From assembly GCA_032718475.1 (NCBI GenBank), contig JAUCBJ010002523.1, forward strand, positions 124,001 through 188,000: a DNA stretch of 64,000 nucleotides, in the 5' to 3' direction. Positions 11,611 to 21,283 of the stretch are shown here, one piece after another. The stretch's first letter is position 1. Every line of letters begins with the position of its first letter. A program made the translations under genes and the position numbers. Source of the DNA: Nemertoderma westbladi (lineage: Eukaryota > Xenacoelomorpha > Nemertodermatida > Nemertodermatidae). The notes under the pieces are model-generated. The model was given only the letters and a program-made list of their open reading frames with translations, ran no database searches and was not told the DNA's origin.

Positions 11611-11949
11611 TACTATTTTAGACATAAACTGCACTTAGAAAACATAAGAATTGGGAGCCACATCAATTCGAGCCACAAATCAATCACATGTTTCAAACTG
11701 TTGTAACTTCGTAAATACCTCACATTCTTAAAAAAAACATTTTTTTAATAGTAGAAAAATTATTCAATTTAATCTACATAGAAAAAAACGACTGCAAGGC
11801 AGCCACAATTTGACCACGCAAAACATAACAGATGAAGTAATAATCCAAATGTCCAAAATTAGGCTATTTTACGTGACCATGATCTTTATGCTCGAAGCAA
11901 TTAAGAATTACAGTAAGAATTATTGATTGATATTTTTATTATTTATTGA
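11611..11949. other. AT-rich spacer, nothing recognised
   Basis: No coding pattern. A short phrase near 11890 (AATTAAGAATTACAGTAAGA) recurs with one change near 20190, so part of it is a dispersed repeat. Confidence 0.4.
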
Positions 11950-12122
11950 TATTGGGCTTTCTAGGATTTTGAAGTCACACATAATACGTCCAATGAGGAC
12001 CAGTCAGTGCACAATCTTTCCTTTGGCAGCCCCATGGAGAAAATAAGTAATGTGGACACCCCATGACTTTCTTGAGACGCATCGTAAAGGACACTGGCTT
12101 TGAAGATGCGGATAATCTCGTG
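11950..12122 (+). mobile_element. LINE A 3' fragment, internally deleted
   Basis: A collapsed copy: GGGCTTTCTAGGATTTTGAAGTCAC joins directly to the ...GAGGACCAGTCAGTGCACAATC and GACTTTCTTGAGACGC segments, which are about 300 bp apart in full copies. Non-coding remnant. Confidence 0.7.
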
Positions 12123-12454
12123 AAAGGTTTGTTTAATAATTTTACAAAGGTTACGGTACTGCACTTCTATGGCATACATTTAGTATCAATATTCAACAAT
12201 TTAATACGAGTGTTAATATTGATCTTTTTAAATGATTTTTGCCATGCTGAATTATACCAATTATATGTACCATGTACATTATATTGGTTGCTTCTCATGT
12301 TTTTTATTAGACTAACTGAGAATGAACTACTACTAGGTCGAGCGAGTTCAGACAGTGGAAATGAGATCCTTCCAGGCTTCCCGATTCTCCATAGTTGTTG
12401 CAATTTCGTTTCTCTCAAGTTCAGAATCCTTTTCAAGCAGGTCTATATATATAT

Positions 12455-12920
12455 TATAGCCGGTCGTCCACGGCTACGCTTTCAATGTGTTAGTTGCCAG
12501 AAAAGTAGATCTGATATGACCTCGTCTTTACTTCTTCAGCAGCAACCACTGAATCTTAATCTGTGTCCACGGACGGTGGTTGATACAGGTGTTATTGTAC
12601 CATAAAGCTTGGCATTTGACATGTATGTATAGTCTCCAGCCTATGTTTAAGGTTGCCCTTAGTAATCCTGTGTAGCAAACGTTAATTATTTGCGCAAGTG
12701 ATTTCATCAGTGTCCAGGTCTCATTCCCGTATAAAAGTACACTTTCCACTGTGGCTCGAATGAACTTAGTCTTTAGGCGCTTGGAAAGGTCTGATTTCCA
12801 GATGGAATCCATTTTTGATAGAGCTACCCATGCCTTTGCTTTCCTAACTTCTGGCTTTTTTGCTACTCTCTATCCATGACCCAAGGTACTGGAAGTCGTC
12901 TGAGTGAGTCTGATCTCTGC
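12455..12920 (-). mobile_element. decayed LINE RT C-terminal fragment, related family
   Basis: The - strand reads MDSIWKSDLSKRLK and FIRATVESVLLYGNETWTL, preceded in shifted frames by a DDFQYLGSWIES-like stretch and followed by a KRSRGRP-like word near 12470. These are the segments after the RT active site in RTE-like animal LINEs. The equivalent LINE A segment reads RIWKSLRINRKLKVRLFRAAVVPVLLYG, so the two are related but distinct families. Several frameshifts and stops. Confidence 0.65.
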
Positions 12921-13186
12921 ATTCACGATTCTATGGTCCGAACCAATTATGTACGAACTGTGAATGTATTTTGGTAGAATTAATTAGTGTTCTTTAAATT
13001 ATGTAACTAACACCATAAGGCAATACCTACGTTTAAAGTCAAACTTTTTGAGTGGTTTTTGAAAACTCCAAAATGCCATATTGGTGCCCCTTTCGGTAGG
13101 TGCCCAAGGGCAAGTAAACCCCCTACAACTCTGACTGTCGTTGCCTATAATACAACGTAATATTACTGCTACAGTACAAAGATTAT
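12921..13186. other. no recognisable gene
   Basis: Spacer before the BEL/Pao element. Its last five bases, ATTAT at 13182-13186, form the left target-site copy. Confidence 0.5.
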
Positions 13187-13558
13187 TGTTGGGGTTCCCG
13201 AAGGATTGATAAAGAGTTTTTAGTATAAGATGTCGAATATAATAACAATAATCTTATAGTATATTTAATATATAAACAGAGCTATTCCTACAGTATAAGT
13301 ATACATATTGGCAATATTATTGAAAGTTTTACGACAACAAAAAACAACAACAATAACAATGAATATCAAAAGAGTAAATGGTAAAGAGTAAACCTCAATA
13401 GATAAATCAGCTGTTAATTAATGTAACAATGTGACAAATATAATACTTCAAAGTAAGCCTATGTATAATGGTAAATTGCCAACTAATAATCATGGTAATA
13501 TAATGTTTAGAAAAACTATGGGAAGAATGTTTATAAAAGCTAATATAAATCTCCAACA
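13187..13558 (-). repeat. BEL/Pao 3' LTR
   Basis: 372 bp, TG...CA ends, matches 19752-20123 without visible difference. Since the element is on the - strand this is the downstream LTR. Confidence 0.95.
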
Positions 13559-13758
13559 TCTCCCCACCATGAATATGTAATATTCATACATGAGTTTGAT
13601 AATAAGCTAAAATAATTATATTCCACTATGTAATGGTATTTTATAATTATGCTGTATAAACTATTAAATATATCAATCAATATTAATAACAAACATGTCT
13701 AAGTAGGTAGTGCATTTGGTTCTGAGTTCAACATTTTTAGTACTAATCCACCTGTTTT

Positions 13759-16700
13759 TTATGATTGAACTTCAAGTGGATATAGTAAACTTATTGGTCG
13801 CTGTATAATATGGTTTCCGACCTTTTTTAGTCCTACTGTGACATCAGCTGCACGGACACGCTCATCTCGGCCATGGATAAGTTTTGCTATCCGACCAAAC
13901 TTCCAGAAAGCACGAGGTTTATGAGCTTGATGTATAATCACAATATCTCCAATCTTGATATTGGATTTGTTGTCTTTAGTGTTAGTCCAATGTTGACTTT
14001 TCATGAAACAAAGATAGTCATCTAACCAAGATTTCCAAAATTGAGCTATCAAACTCTTCCGTAGTTTGTAAGATTGTCTAAGACTGTTTTGAGTTGCACT
14101 CAATTGTTCAGATACTTCAGTCTCATCAGGTAATGAACCTAGGCGACGGCCACAAAGAAGATGATTTGGAGTTAATATGTCAATGTTATCTTCAGTGTCG
14201 ACATAGGTAAGTGGTCTTGAATTGAGAACTCCTTCGACTTCTACGAGGATTGTTCTCAGAGCATCAGATGACAATATGGCACGTCCAATGACTTTGCGGA
14301 GACATTTCTTGGTTGACTGAACAAGCCTTTCCCACAGGCCTCCCCACCATGGGGCTAAAGCCACATTAAATTGCCAAGTTATTCTATTTTGGCAACAATA
14401 TGTTATGACTTCAGGTGATTTCACGATTTGTTTATAGAGTTTCTTTAATTCTCGCGATGCTCTTTTAAACGTGGCACCATTGTCAGACAAGATGCGAATT
14501 GGGACTCCTCTTCGAGCTATGAATTGCCTCAACGAATTTATGAATGTTTCACTTGTGAGATCGTTAAGTAAATCCAGATGAATTGCTCTTGTGCTGGGGC
14601 ATGTATAAAGGCAAATGTAAACCTTCAACGTACTGTCAGTAGACACTTCTGACTTTACATAAAGTGGACCAGCCATGTCAATTCCAACATTGGCGAATGG
14701 ATAGGACTGATCAACACGAAATGGAGGCAGGGGTGGAGCTTGAGGTAGTCTGTAAGGGTATCCTTGTATCCTTCTACAAGGTACGCAGCGATGCAAAATT
14801 GACTTAACACGTTGTCTACCCTGTGGTATCCAGAAACGTGTCCGTAGTTGTATTAGAGTATCTTGAACACCACTATGAATAACTTGATTGTGAGCATCAC
14901 TGATGATTAATGAGCTAAGGTGTGAATTTTTGGGCAAAATAATAGGAAATATCTGATCATATTTCAATTGAGCATTTTGAAGACGAGTTTCATACCGCAG
15001 AATATCATCTTTATCCAAGAATAACTTTAGATTATTTAGAAGAGATGGACATTTCCCTTCTTTTGATTTCATGTAGATTAGTTCAGTCTTAAATTCGATA
15101 GATTGCGTTTCTCGAATCCAAAGTTTCTCGGAAGATCTAAGTTCAGATGTGGTTATTGGGCCATATGTTTCTTTAGTATTACCTTTAACCTTTGACTTCA
15201 AATGATTAATGAATCGAATTACATAGCATGTACAGCGAAGTAGTTTCATGTAAGAGTTGAACTTCTCTGAATTTATCACTGAATTAATTGATGGTTTTGT
15301 TGGTTCTATAATGTCGTTCGTTGCAATAACTAGTGTTGTTTGAAGTAGGTGTTGTTCTTGTATTTCTATCTTATTAGTGGAAGGCCATTCAGAAGCTGGG
15401 TTTAGTATCCATGATGGGCCATACCACCACATACTACAATCACGAAATTTTTCGTGTGAAATTGGACGAGTTGCCACATCTGCTGGATTACTAGTTCCAG
15501 GAACATGATTCCAAATATTTGGTTGAGTTAAGGATCGGATTTTGCGGACCTTATTTTCGATAAATGGTTTGAACTCCTTGGTATTGCGAATCCAACAAAT
15601 TACATTTTGAGAGTCAGACCAACAAAAAAACTTAGGCGTGAGTTTGAGTGGTAGCAAAGAATCAAGAACTGTGTTCAGCAAGCGAGCTGCCAAAACTGCA
15701 GCCAATAGTTCTAGACGGGGCATTGATGGGGGCTTAGATGAAGACTTCGATGAAGATTGTTCCTTCAAAGGTGCGACACGAGACTTTGCAACCACTAGTG
15801 TAGATTGGGGGGTTTGATTTGGTTTCCGCAAACACAAGTAAATACATGCTGCATATGCCTTTTTAGATGCATCCCCGAATGCATGTAACTCTCCATACTC
15901 TACTAAATGAGAAACAAATGCATTTGAATCTGGAAAGTAAATCCTTGGAATGGTAATATCATTTAATGATGCAAGGTTATAAATGAAAGATTTCCACCTT
16001 TTGTTTAAATCTGGTGACAATACACTGTCCCAGTTGAATCCAATAAGTTCTTGAAATAATACCTTTAACTGGGTGACAATGGGACTAAAAAATCCCATTG
16101 GATCAAAGATGCGGCCAGTTATCTTGAGTATACTACGTTTAGTAGGTGGGAGTGTGTCAATTAACTGAAGGATATTTCTAAATGAGTATTTGAAATCATC
16201 TTGCATTGGTGACCACTCAATGCCTAATACCTTTTTGTAGCTATTGTCAGTGTTCATTTGATTGAGTGTAAACGAATGGGAGGAAAGTGAATTTGTTGGG
16301 ACTTGAGGTGGCTTGTGGACGCTATCAATCGATTGTTCACACTCATGTATAATGTGTTTTGCTGGGAGAGAATTTGATTCCCAGGACCTAAGATTAAATC
16401 CACCTCTCAAGAGCATAGTCTTTGTATAATAATACAATGATAATATTTCGTTGACTGTGTCTGCCCCTGTTTGCAAGTTGTCGACATACAAATCATTGCC
16501 TAGTACATTGATTGCAGTACTAGTAGCATCATTGACATGTGGTGATTTGTTTTCCTCAGATAAATGATGACTAACAGTACCATGTAATAAGAAAGGGGAT
16601 GGGTTTAATCCAAATGGAACTCTGCACCACCGATAAACCTTGACAGTATCATTGGCTTGATCTAAAGGATTCTGCATCCATAAAAACCTTAAAGCATCAC

Positions 16701-19269
16701 GATGTTCAGAGTTTACTGAAACCATAAGAAAAGCTTTTTCAATATCTGCCAACAGCACATACTGATACAAGCGAAAGCGAATCATAATCGAAAAAATATT
16801 TGATACCAGAGAAGGGCCAGTATACAATGTGTCATTGAGTGATAAATCTTGTTTTGAGTCTCTGGCACTACCATCAAATACTATTCGCAGCTTTGTTGTG
16901 TTGTGATCTTCCCTTATAACACAATGATGAGGGATATAATGAGTGATGCCACATGATTCACTTGGGTCATTAACTTCTTCAATAAAACCGCGTTTACAGT
17001 AGTCACTCAGAACCTCACTGTAACGATGATAAAGTGTGGGGTTGCGTAAGAAACGTTTAACCAATGATTGGAGACGTCCAAGTGAAAGTGAGTAATGATT
17101 TTGAAGTGGCGCTACATTATCTTTCCATGGCAAGTTTACTGAGTATCGCCCATTTTCAAACATGATTTCCTTACAAAAATTGTTATGAACATGATCAGGA
17201 GTTGAAACTCCAGCTGATTCCAATTCCCAAAATGTCTTGAGAATCTTTGTTAATTCTCTTGTACAATCACAGGTATCATTGCTAGCAACTAAGGCTGTAT
17301 TTTCTGTCGACATATTTTCGGATTCTTCTATTGGTCCTGTTAACAACCAACCAAAGACAGATTTTGTAGCAACAGGCTGATCACTTAGATGCCCCTTGCG
17401 GACATTTCCAGCATCAACAAGATTGTTGTACAAATCTGCCCCAATAAGAACACCAATCTCTTTATGCGAACTGCGAAAGTCATCTGCAAGGTTTAGGTTG
17501 CGAAGATGACTGTATTGTTGTGTTTGGCACTCCTGCGGACCAAATGGAAGGCAAATAAATGGAACAGCTGTGGCCTCTACCACAATATTTGCTGTCCCTT
17601 TTATTAAATTGAACTTAACTAAATTGCATTCAATTCTTTTCGGCATCCTTGACAAAAATGAACTAACGTGAATGAAACCCTTTCCAACTACTTCAAGATC
17701 AAGTTCGTTGCAGACTTTATCTGTAATATAACTTCGATGTGACCCTTTATCAAATAGAACACGAACATGAAGCTCCCTTTTATTCTTGGGATTGTAACAT
17801 TTAAGTGTTGCTGTTTCCAATAAAATTGAAACAGTTGTTTGAGTGGCGTGCTCTTGTTCATTGAACATATGTGATTGTCGAGTTATCGACGTTTGTGTTG
17901 TCTCACAAACTACCATATTGACAACACCTTGACAAGGGTGGGCAATTTCCCTTGAATTTATTTGTGAGACTTGTGATTGTGGTTGAGCACTTAATGATGC
18001 CGAATTGTGATTCAACTGCATTGCTGTGTCCGACATTCCAGTTGTCGAACTCGAATTGCTATGGACAATGGCAGCATTACTGACTGACTTGCCATTGTTT
18101 GCCGTGTAACAAATGCTTGAATGATGCCCTTTGCGTTTGCAACTGAAACACTGTTTATCTGCCTTGGGACAATTTGGTTTGAAATGGTTTTTGGATAAAC
18201 AAATGAAACAACATTTTTCACTAGTGAGTTTTTCTCGCCTAGATTTGACATCTCTTATTGAATTGCATGATGAAGAATAATGATTGCCATTGCAAAATAT
18301 GCAACTTATTTTGGGCTTTATAGCAACAAGTGCAGCAGTTGTTGGAACCATAGAAGAAACAGATGTGGATTTCCGTTGCTTGAAATTATCGTAAGTAGTG
18401 TTGCTTGCCAGTTTGTGTTGAGCATGAGTCTTCAATTCTAACTCACACAGTGTCCTAGTTTGTAATTCTGTCTGCATGTACTCTAGAAGCCGCCCAATGC
18501 CGATTGTATTGAAGTTTGGTTTCTTTCGCATTATCAACCTGAATTCTATTGGAAGTTTACTCATTACAACAGGTTTGAGCAAGACTTCATAGCTAGTTGG
18601 GTTCACATTAAGTGATTCCAATTGTCTAATGGTGGACTTATATTTGTCATGCAGTAATTGTACTTCTTTCATGTTCATTGTGGAGACTGGCTGATAAGAT
18701 AAAAATATTTCCATGAGTTTGTAAGAAATTGCTTCTGCATTACCAAAACGTGATTCTAAAATGTCCCATACGTGCGAATAATTTGCTGCGTTCAAAGGAA
18801 TCCCAGCAATAGACTCTTTGGCTGCGCCATGAAGTTGTCCCAACAAAATTACAAATTTATCAACGCTGGAAATTTTGGGATTATTGTGAACGGAACTCTG
18901 AAATGTATCACGAAATTCTATCCATTGCAATAGATCACCTGAGAATTTTGGTAATGTGCCGGTTGATAGTGTTGTGTGTGCCCGGAATTGTGATGAATCT
19001 AATGGGTTATAATGACTACTATCAAGAGATTGTGATGATATATTTACTGCCGTTGTAGATTTAATGGACTCGAGAAATTTTTCTATCTTTTTTATTGCGT
19101 GACTTCCCTCATATTGACGGCTTTCACATTCTATAACATCCTTTTCAATAGTATCTGGTGAAATATAACTTTGATAATCCTCATCCTTTTCCTTTAACCA
19201 ATTTAAAACATCAAAAATGTTATCACGCAACACCTCTAGTTCTATAGGATCCTTCTCAGTCACTAACAA
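13759..19269 (-). CDS. BEL/Pao gag-pol polyprotein
   Basis: 1836-residue uninterrupted ORF. Domains in order: gag-like DUF1759 region (~100-260, with FSGDLLQWIEFRDTF); three CCHC zinc knuckles (~323-386, CIFC, CFIC and CFSC starts); DUF1758 aspartic-protease-like domain (~500, VLFDKGSHRSYIT); reverse transcriptase (LLADIEKAFLMV, then YVDN near 926); Pao-type RNase H (HAFGDASKKAYA near 1128); integrase zinc-binding region (near 1463-1500) and core with D in VGIDMAG (~1526), D in LSDNGATF (~1595) and E in WGGLWERL (~1643); and a C-terminal DUF5641-like region (~1796). Two catalytic positions are unusual: DKG where D-S/T-G is common, and YVDN where YVDD is common. Some BEL/Pao relatives also vary here, so loss of activity is not proven. 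Confidence 0.95.
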   Translation of the reverse strand: MLVTEKDPIELEVLRDNIFDVLNWLKEKDEDYQSYISPDTIEKDVIECESRQYEGSHAIKKIEKFLESIKSTTAVNISSQSLDSSHYNPLDSSQFRAHTTLSTGTLPKFSGDLLQWIEFRDTFQSSVHNNPKISSVDKFVILLGQLHGAAKESIAGIPLNAANYSHVWDILESRFGNAEAISYKLMEIFLSYQPVSTMNMKEVQLLHDKYKSTIRQLESLNVNPTSYEVLLKPVVMSKLPIEFRLIMRKKPNFNTIGIGRLLEYMQTELQTRTLCELELKTHAQHKLASNTTYDNFKQRKSTSVSSMVPTTAALVAIKPKISCIFCNGNHYSSSCNSIRDVKSRREKLTSEKCCFICLSKNHFKPNCPKADKQCFSCKRKGHHSSICYTANNGKSVSNAAIVHSNSSSTTGMSDTAMQLNHNSASLSAQPQSQVSQINSREIAHPCQGVVNMVVCETTQTSITRQSHMFNEQEHATQTTVSILLETATLKCYNPKNKRELHVRVLFDKGSHRSYITDKVCNELDLEVVGKGFIHVSSFLSRMPKRIECNLVKFNLIKGTANIVVEATAVPFICLPFGPQECQTQQYSHLRNLNLADDFRSSHKEIGVLIGADLYNNLVDAGNVRKGHLSDQPVATKSVFGWLLTGPIEESENMSTENTALVASNDTCDCTRELTKILKTFWELESAGVSTPDHVHNNFCKEIMFENGRYSVNLPWKDNVAPLQNHYSLSLGRLQSLVKRFLRNPTLYHRYSEVLSDYCKRGFIEEVNDPSESCGITHYIPHHCVIREDHNTTKLRIVFDGSARDSKQDLSLNDTLYTGPSLVSNIFSIMIRFRLYQYVLLADIEKAFLMVSVNSEHRDALRFLWMQNPLDQANDTVKVYRWCRVPFGLNPSPFLLHGTVSHHLSEENKSPHVNDATSTAINVLGNDLYVDNLQTGADTVNEILSLYYYTKTMLLRGGFNLRSWESNSLPAKHIIHECEQSIDSVHKPPQVPTNSLSSHSFTLNQMNTDNSYKKVLGIEWSPMQDDFKYSFRNILQLIDTLPPTKRSILKITGRIFDPMGFFSPIVTQLKVLFQELIGFNWDSVLSPDLNKRWKSFIYNLASLNDITIPRIYFPDSNAFVSHLVEYGELHAFGDASKKAYAACIYLCLRKPNQTPQSTLVVAKSRVAPLKEQSSSKSSSKPPSMPRLELLAAVLAARLLNTVLDSLLPLKLTPKFFCWSDSQNVICWIRNTKEFKPFIENKVRKIRSLTQPNIWNHVPGTSNPADVATRPISHEKFRDCSMWWYGPSWILNPASEWPSTNKIEIQEQHLLQTTLVIATNDIIEPTKPSINSVINSEKFNSYMKLLRCTCYVIRFINHLKSKVKGNTKETYGPITTSELRSSEKLWIRETQSIEFKTELIYMKSKEGKCPSLLNNLKLFLDKDDILRYETRLQNAQLKYDQIFPIILPKNSHLSSLIISDAHNQVIHSGVQDTLIQLRTRFWIPQGRQRVKSILHRCVPCRRIQGYPYRLPQAPPLPPFRVDQSYPFANVGIDMAGPLYVKSEVSTDSTLKVYICLYTCPSTRAIHLDLLNDLTSETFINSLRQFIARRGVPIRILSDNGATFKRASRELKKLYKQIVKSPEVITYCCQNRITWQFNVALAPWWGGLWERLVQSTKKCLRKVIGRAILSSDALRTILVEVEGVLNSRPLTYVDTEDNIDILTPNHLLCGRRLGSLPDETEVSEQLSATQNSLRQSYKLRKSLIAQFWKSWLDDYLCFMKSQHWTNTKDNKSNIKIGDIVIIHQAHKPRAFWKFGRIAKLIHGRDERVRAADVTVGLKKVGNHIIQRPISLLYPLEVQS

Positions 19270-19751
19270 TAGTGTTTAGTTTGTGAAATTAATCTAGTTA
19301 AATATCCCCGTTTCCCTGCACGTTGTGACTTTAATTGCTCCATACAGTATTTATATTTTGTTGATCCAATAATTTGATTTTGAGAATATTTGATTTTAGG
19401 CTACGAATTTAAATCCCTATACAAATATTGTAACTATAAATTGTGCAATTAATCAATACTGTCAAAATATTAAACACGATATCAAATAAATACAGTATTT
19501 ATATAAGATACAAGAAAATGATCAGTTAAATCTTGTTACAATAATAGTTACTTTGGTTCGATCTTACCGCAATGTCCGAGGTAATTTAAGTTCAACTGAC
19601 GGCGATAACGATAGCGGCTGCTTCTTGAGTGAATTGATCAAAGCGAGTTATTGTGTAAATGTTCACAACTTGAAGAAATCAACATCGAAACATTGTTGTC
19701 TCGTTGAATGAAATACCGTAGGATAGTCTGTTTCTCTCTGAAGGCTCCACT

Positions 19752-20123
19752 TGTTGGGGTTCCCGAAGGATTGATAAAGAGTTTTTAGTATAAGATGTCG
19801 AATATAATAACAATAATCTTATAGTATATTTAATATATAAACAGAGCTATTCCTACAGTATAAGTATACATATTGGCAATATTATTGAAAGTTTTACGAC
19901 AACAAAAAACAACAACAATAACAATGAATATCAAAAGAGTAAATGGTAAAGAGTAAACCTCAATAGATAAATCAGCTGTTAATTAATGTAACAATGTGAC
20001 AAATATAATACTTCAAAGTAAGCCTATGTATAATGGTAAATTGCCAACTAATAATCATGGTAATATAATGTTTAGAAAAACTATGGGAAGAATGTTTATA
20101 AAAGCTAATATAAATCTCCAACA
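19752..20123 (-). repeat. BEL/Pao 5' LTR
   Basis: 372-bp upstream LTR of the - strand element. The primer-binding-like site is just inside at 19734-19751. Confidence 0.95.
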
Positions 20124-20237
20124 ATTATAATACCATGTCCATACATATTGTAGTTTTTATGAGTTTTTACAAAGATATATACTGGAAGAAATTAAGAATT
20201 GCAGTAAGAATTATTTTAATTTTAATATTATTTTAAG

Positions 20238-20658
20238 ACTTTTGGGGACGTAAAGTTTGGAAGCATATAACTTTGTGTGGTGTGATGATATTACTTTAAA
20301 GTAAAAAGTTTTAGATACAAAATTTATTCCTCTTTTCAAATATGCCACACACTAATGCTCAAATATAATATTTATATACTATAATTATGTTTAAATTGAA
20401 CAACATCCATTTATATTTCATAATCATTTTAAATTTCCCTCCTACAATAGTTCAGCCAATAATATGACAGTTTCAGAGACAGGTCAGTTTACGTGTCATT
20501 TTTATGGTCATAAATAATAATATGAAAATTAATTTTTGTTTTAAGATAAAGAATAATAAATTTTAGGAAAAGTAACGGAATTTCACTTGCAATAAATGTG
20601 GTTTGGCTTTGAACCAAGCAATCAAATAAAGTGCGTCTCCAAAGGTCCCCCCCCCCGG
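20238..20658. mobile_element. second copy of the poly-G-ended MITE-like element, left end truncated
   Basis: Matches 4932-5358 nearly base for base. The left poly-G run is missing (sequence starts ACTTTTGGGGACG after AT-rich DNA) and the right C run is 10 instead of 16. It is joined to LINE fragment E through the same TATGGATAGGG junction as copy B. Confidence 0.8.
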
Positions 20659-20669
20659 TATGGATAGGG

Positions 20670-21151
20670 TTAAGGTCCGATTATTTAGAGCAGCAGTAGT
20701 TCCAGTACTCCTATATGGGAGTCCATGCTGGGCTCTAACTGCTGAGGACACCAAATCTCAGGATGACACATTCACAAGAATGCTACGCCGGGTTCATTGT
20801 GTCAAGTACAATGCACACATCTCCAACCAGACACTATATAACATTGGAGGTGTCTCATTGGTTCCCCCAAGCTTGACACTAGAACAAAATCGCCTCCGCT
20901 TTGCAGGACATTGCTTTCGCCGTGAGGACCAGCCAGTGCATAATCTTGTACTTTGGCAGCCTCATGGAGTGAATAAGCATGGTGGACAGCCCATGACTTT
21001 CTTGAGACGCATATTAAAGGACACTGGCCTTGAAGATGCGGATGATCTAGCAAATGTCATGGGTGATGTTGTGGCGGTGCAATTTTGTCGATAAGCCGGC
21101 ACAGCATTCTTAAAAATGCACCTGCAATGCAGAATGCCGATCCTAGTAGTT
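20670..21151 (+). mobile_element. LINE A 3' fragment (copy E)
   Basis: Same 5' breakpoint as copy B, then open C-terminal RT coding to about 21066, where a short deletion (GAGTTG lost near 21068) shifts the last codons. Ends TCCTAGTAGT. The following ~130 bp are shared in inverted orientation with the flank of copy F at 28.0 kb. Confidence 0.85.
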
Positions 21152-21283
21152 GCCTATGGTAGCGAATAGGGAAGGATTTTCTCTGTATCATAGCAACGTT
21201 GTATAATTATTTAACTCTAGCTAGCTGGGAAGACAGGTAGCAAGCTGGTTGGAGTGTGGGGTTAGCGACGAAAGTAAGCAGGC
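21152..21283 (+). repeat. LINE-flank segment, inverted copy at 28001-28137
   Basis: Begins TGCCTATGGTAGCGAATAGG and ends near GAAAGTAAGCAGGCT. The reverse complement follows the 3' end of LINE copy F. It lies outside the region shared by the other LINE A copies. Confidence 0.8.

Larger units (their letters stand above)
13187..20123 (-). mobile_element. complete BEL/Pao LTR retrotransposon
   Basis: Length 6937 bp. Two 372-bp LTRs begin TGTTGGGG and end CCAACA and appear identical by eye. A 5-bp target duplication, ATTAT, is present at 13182-13186 and 20124-20128. Transcription runs on the - strand. Next to the right LTR the - strand reads AGTGGAGCCTTCAGAGAG, a plausible tRNA primer-binding site. 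Next to the left LTR it reads GGTGGGGAGA, a plausible polypurine tract. One long polyprotein ORF lies between. Matching LTRs and an open ORF indicate recent insertion. Confidence 0.95.
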
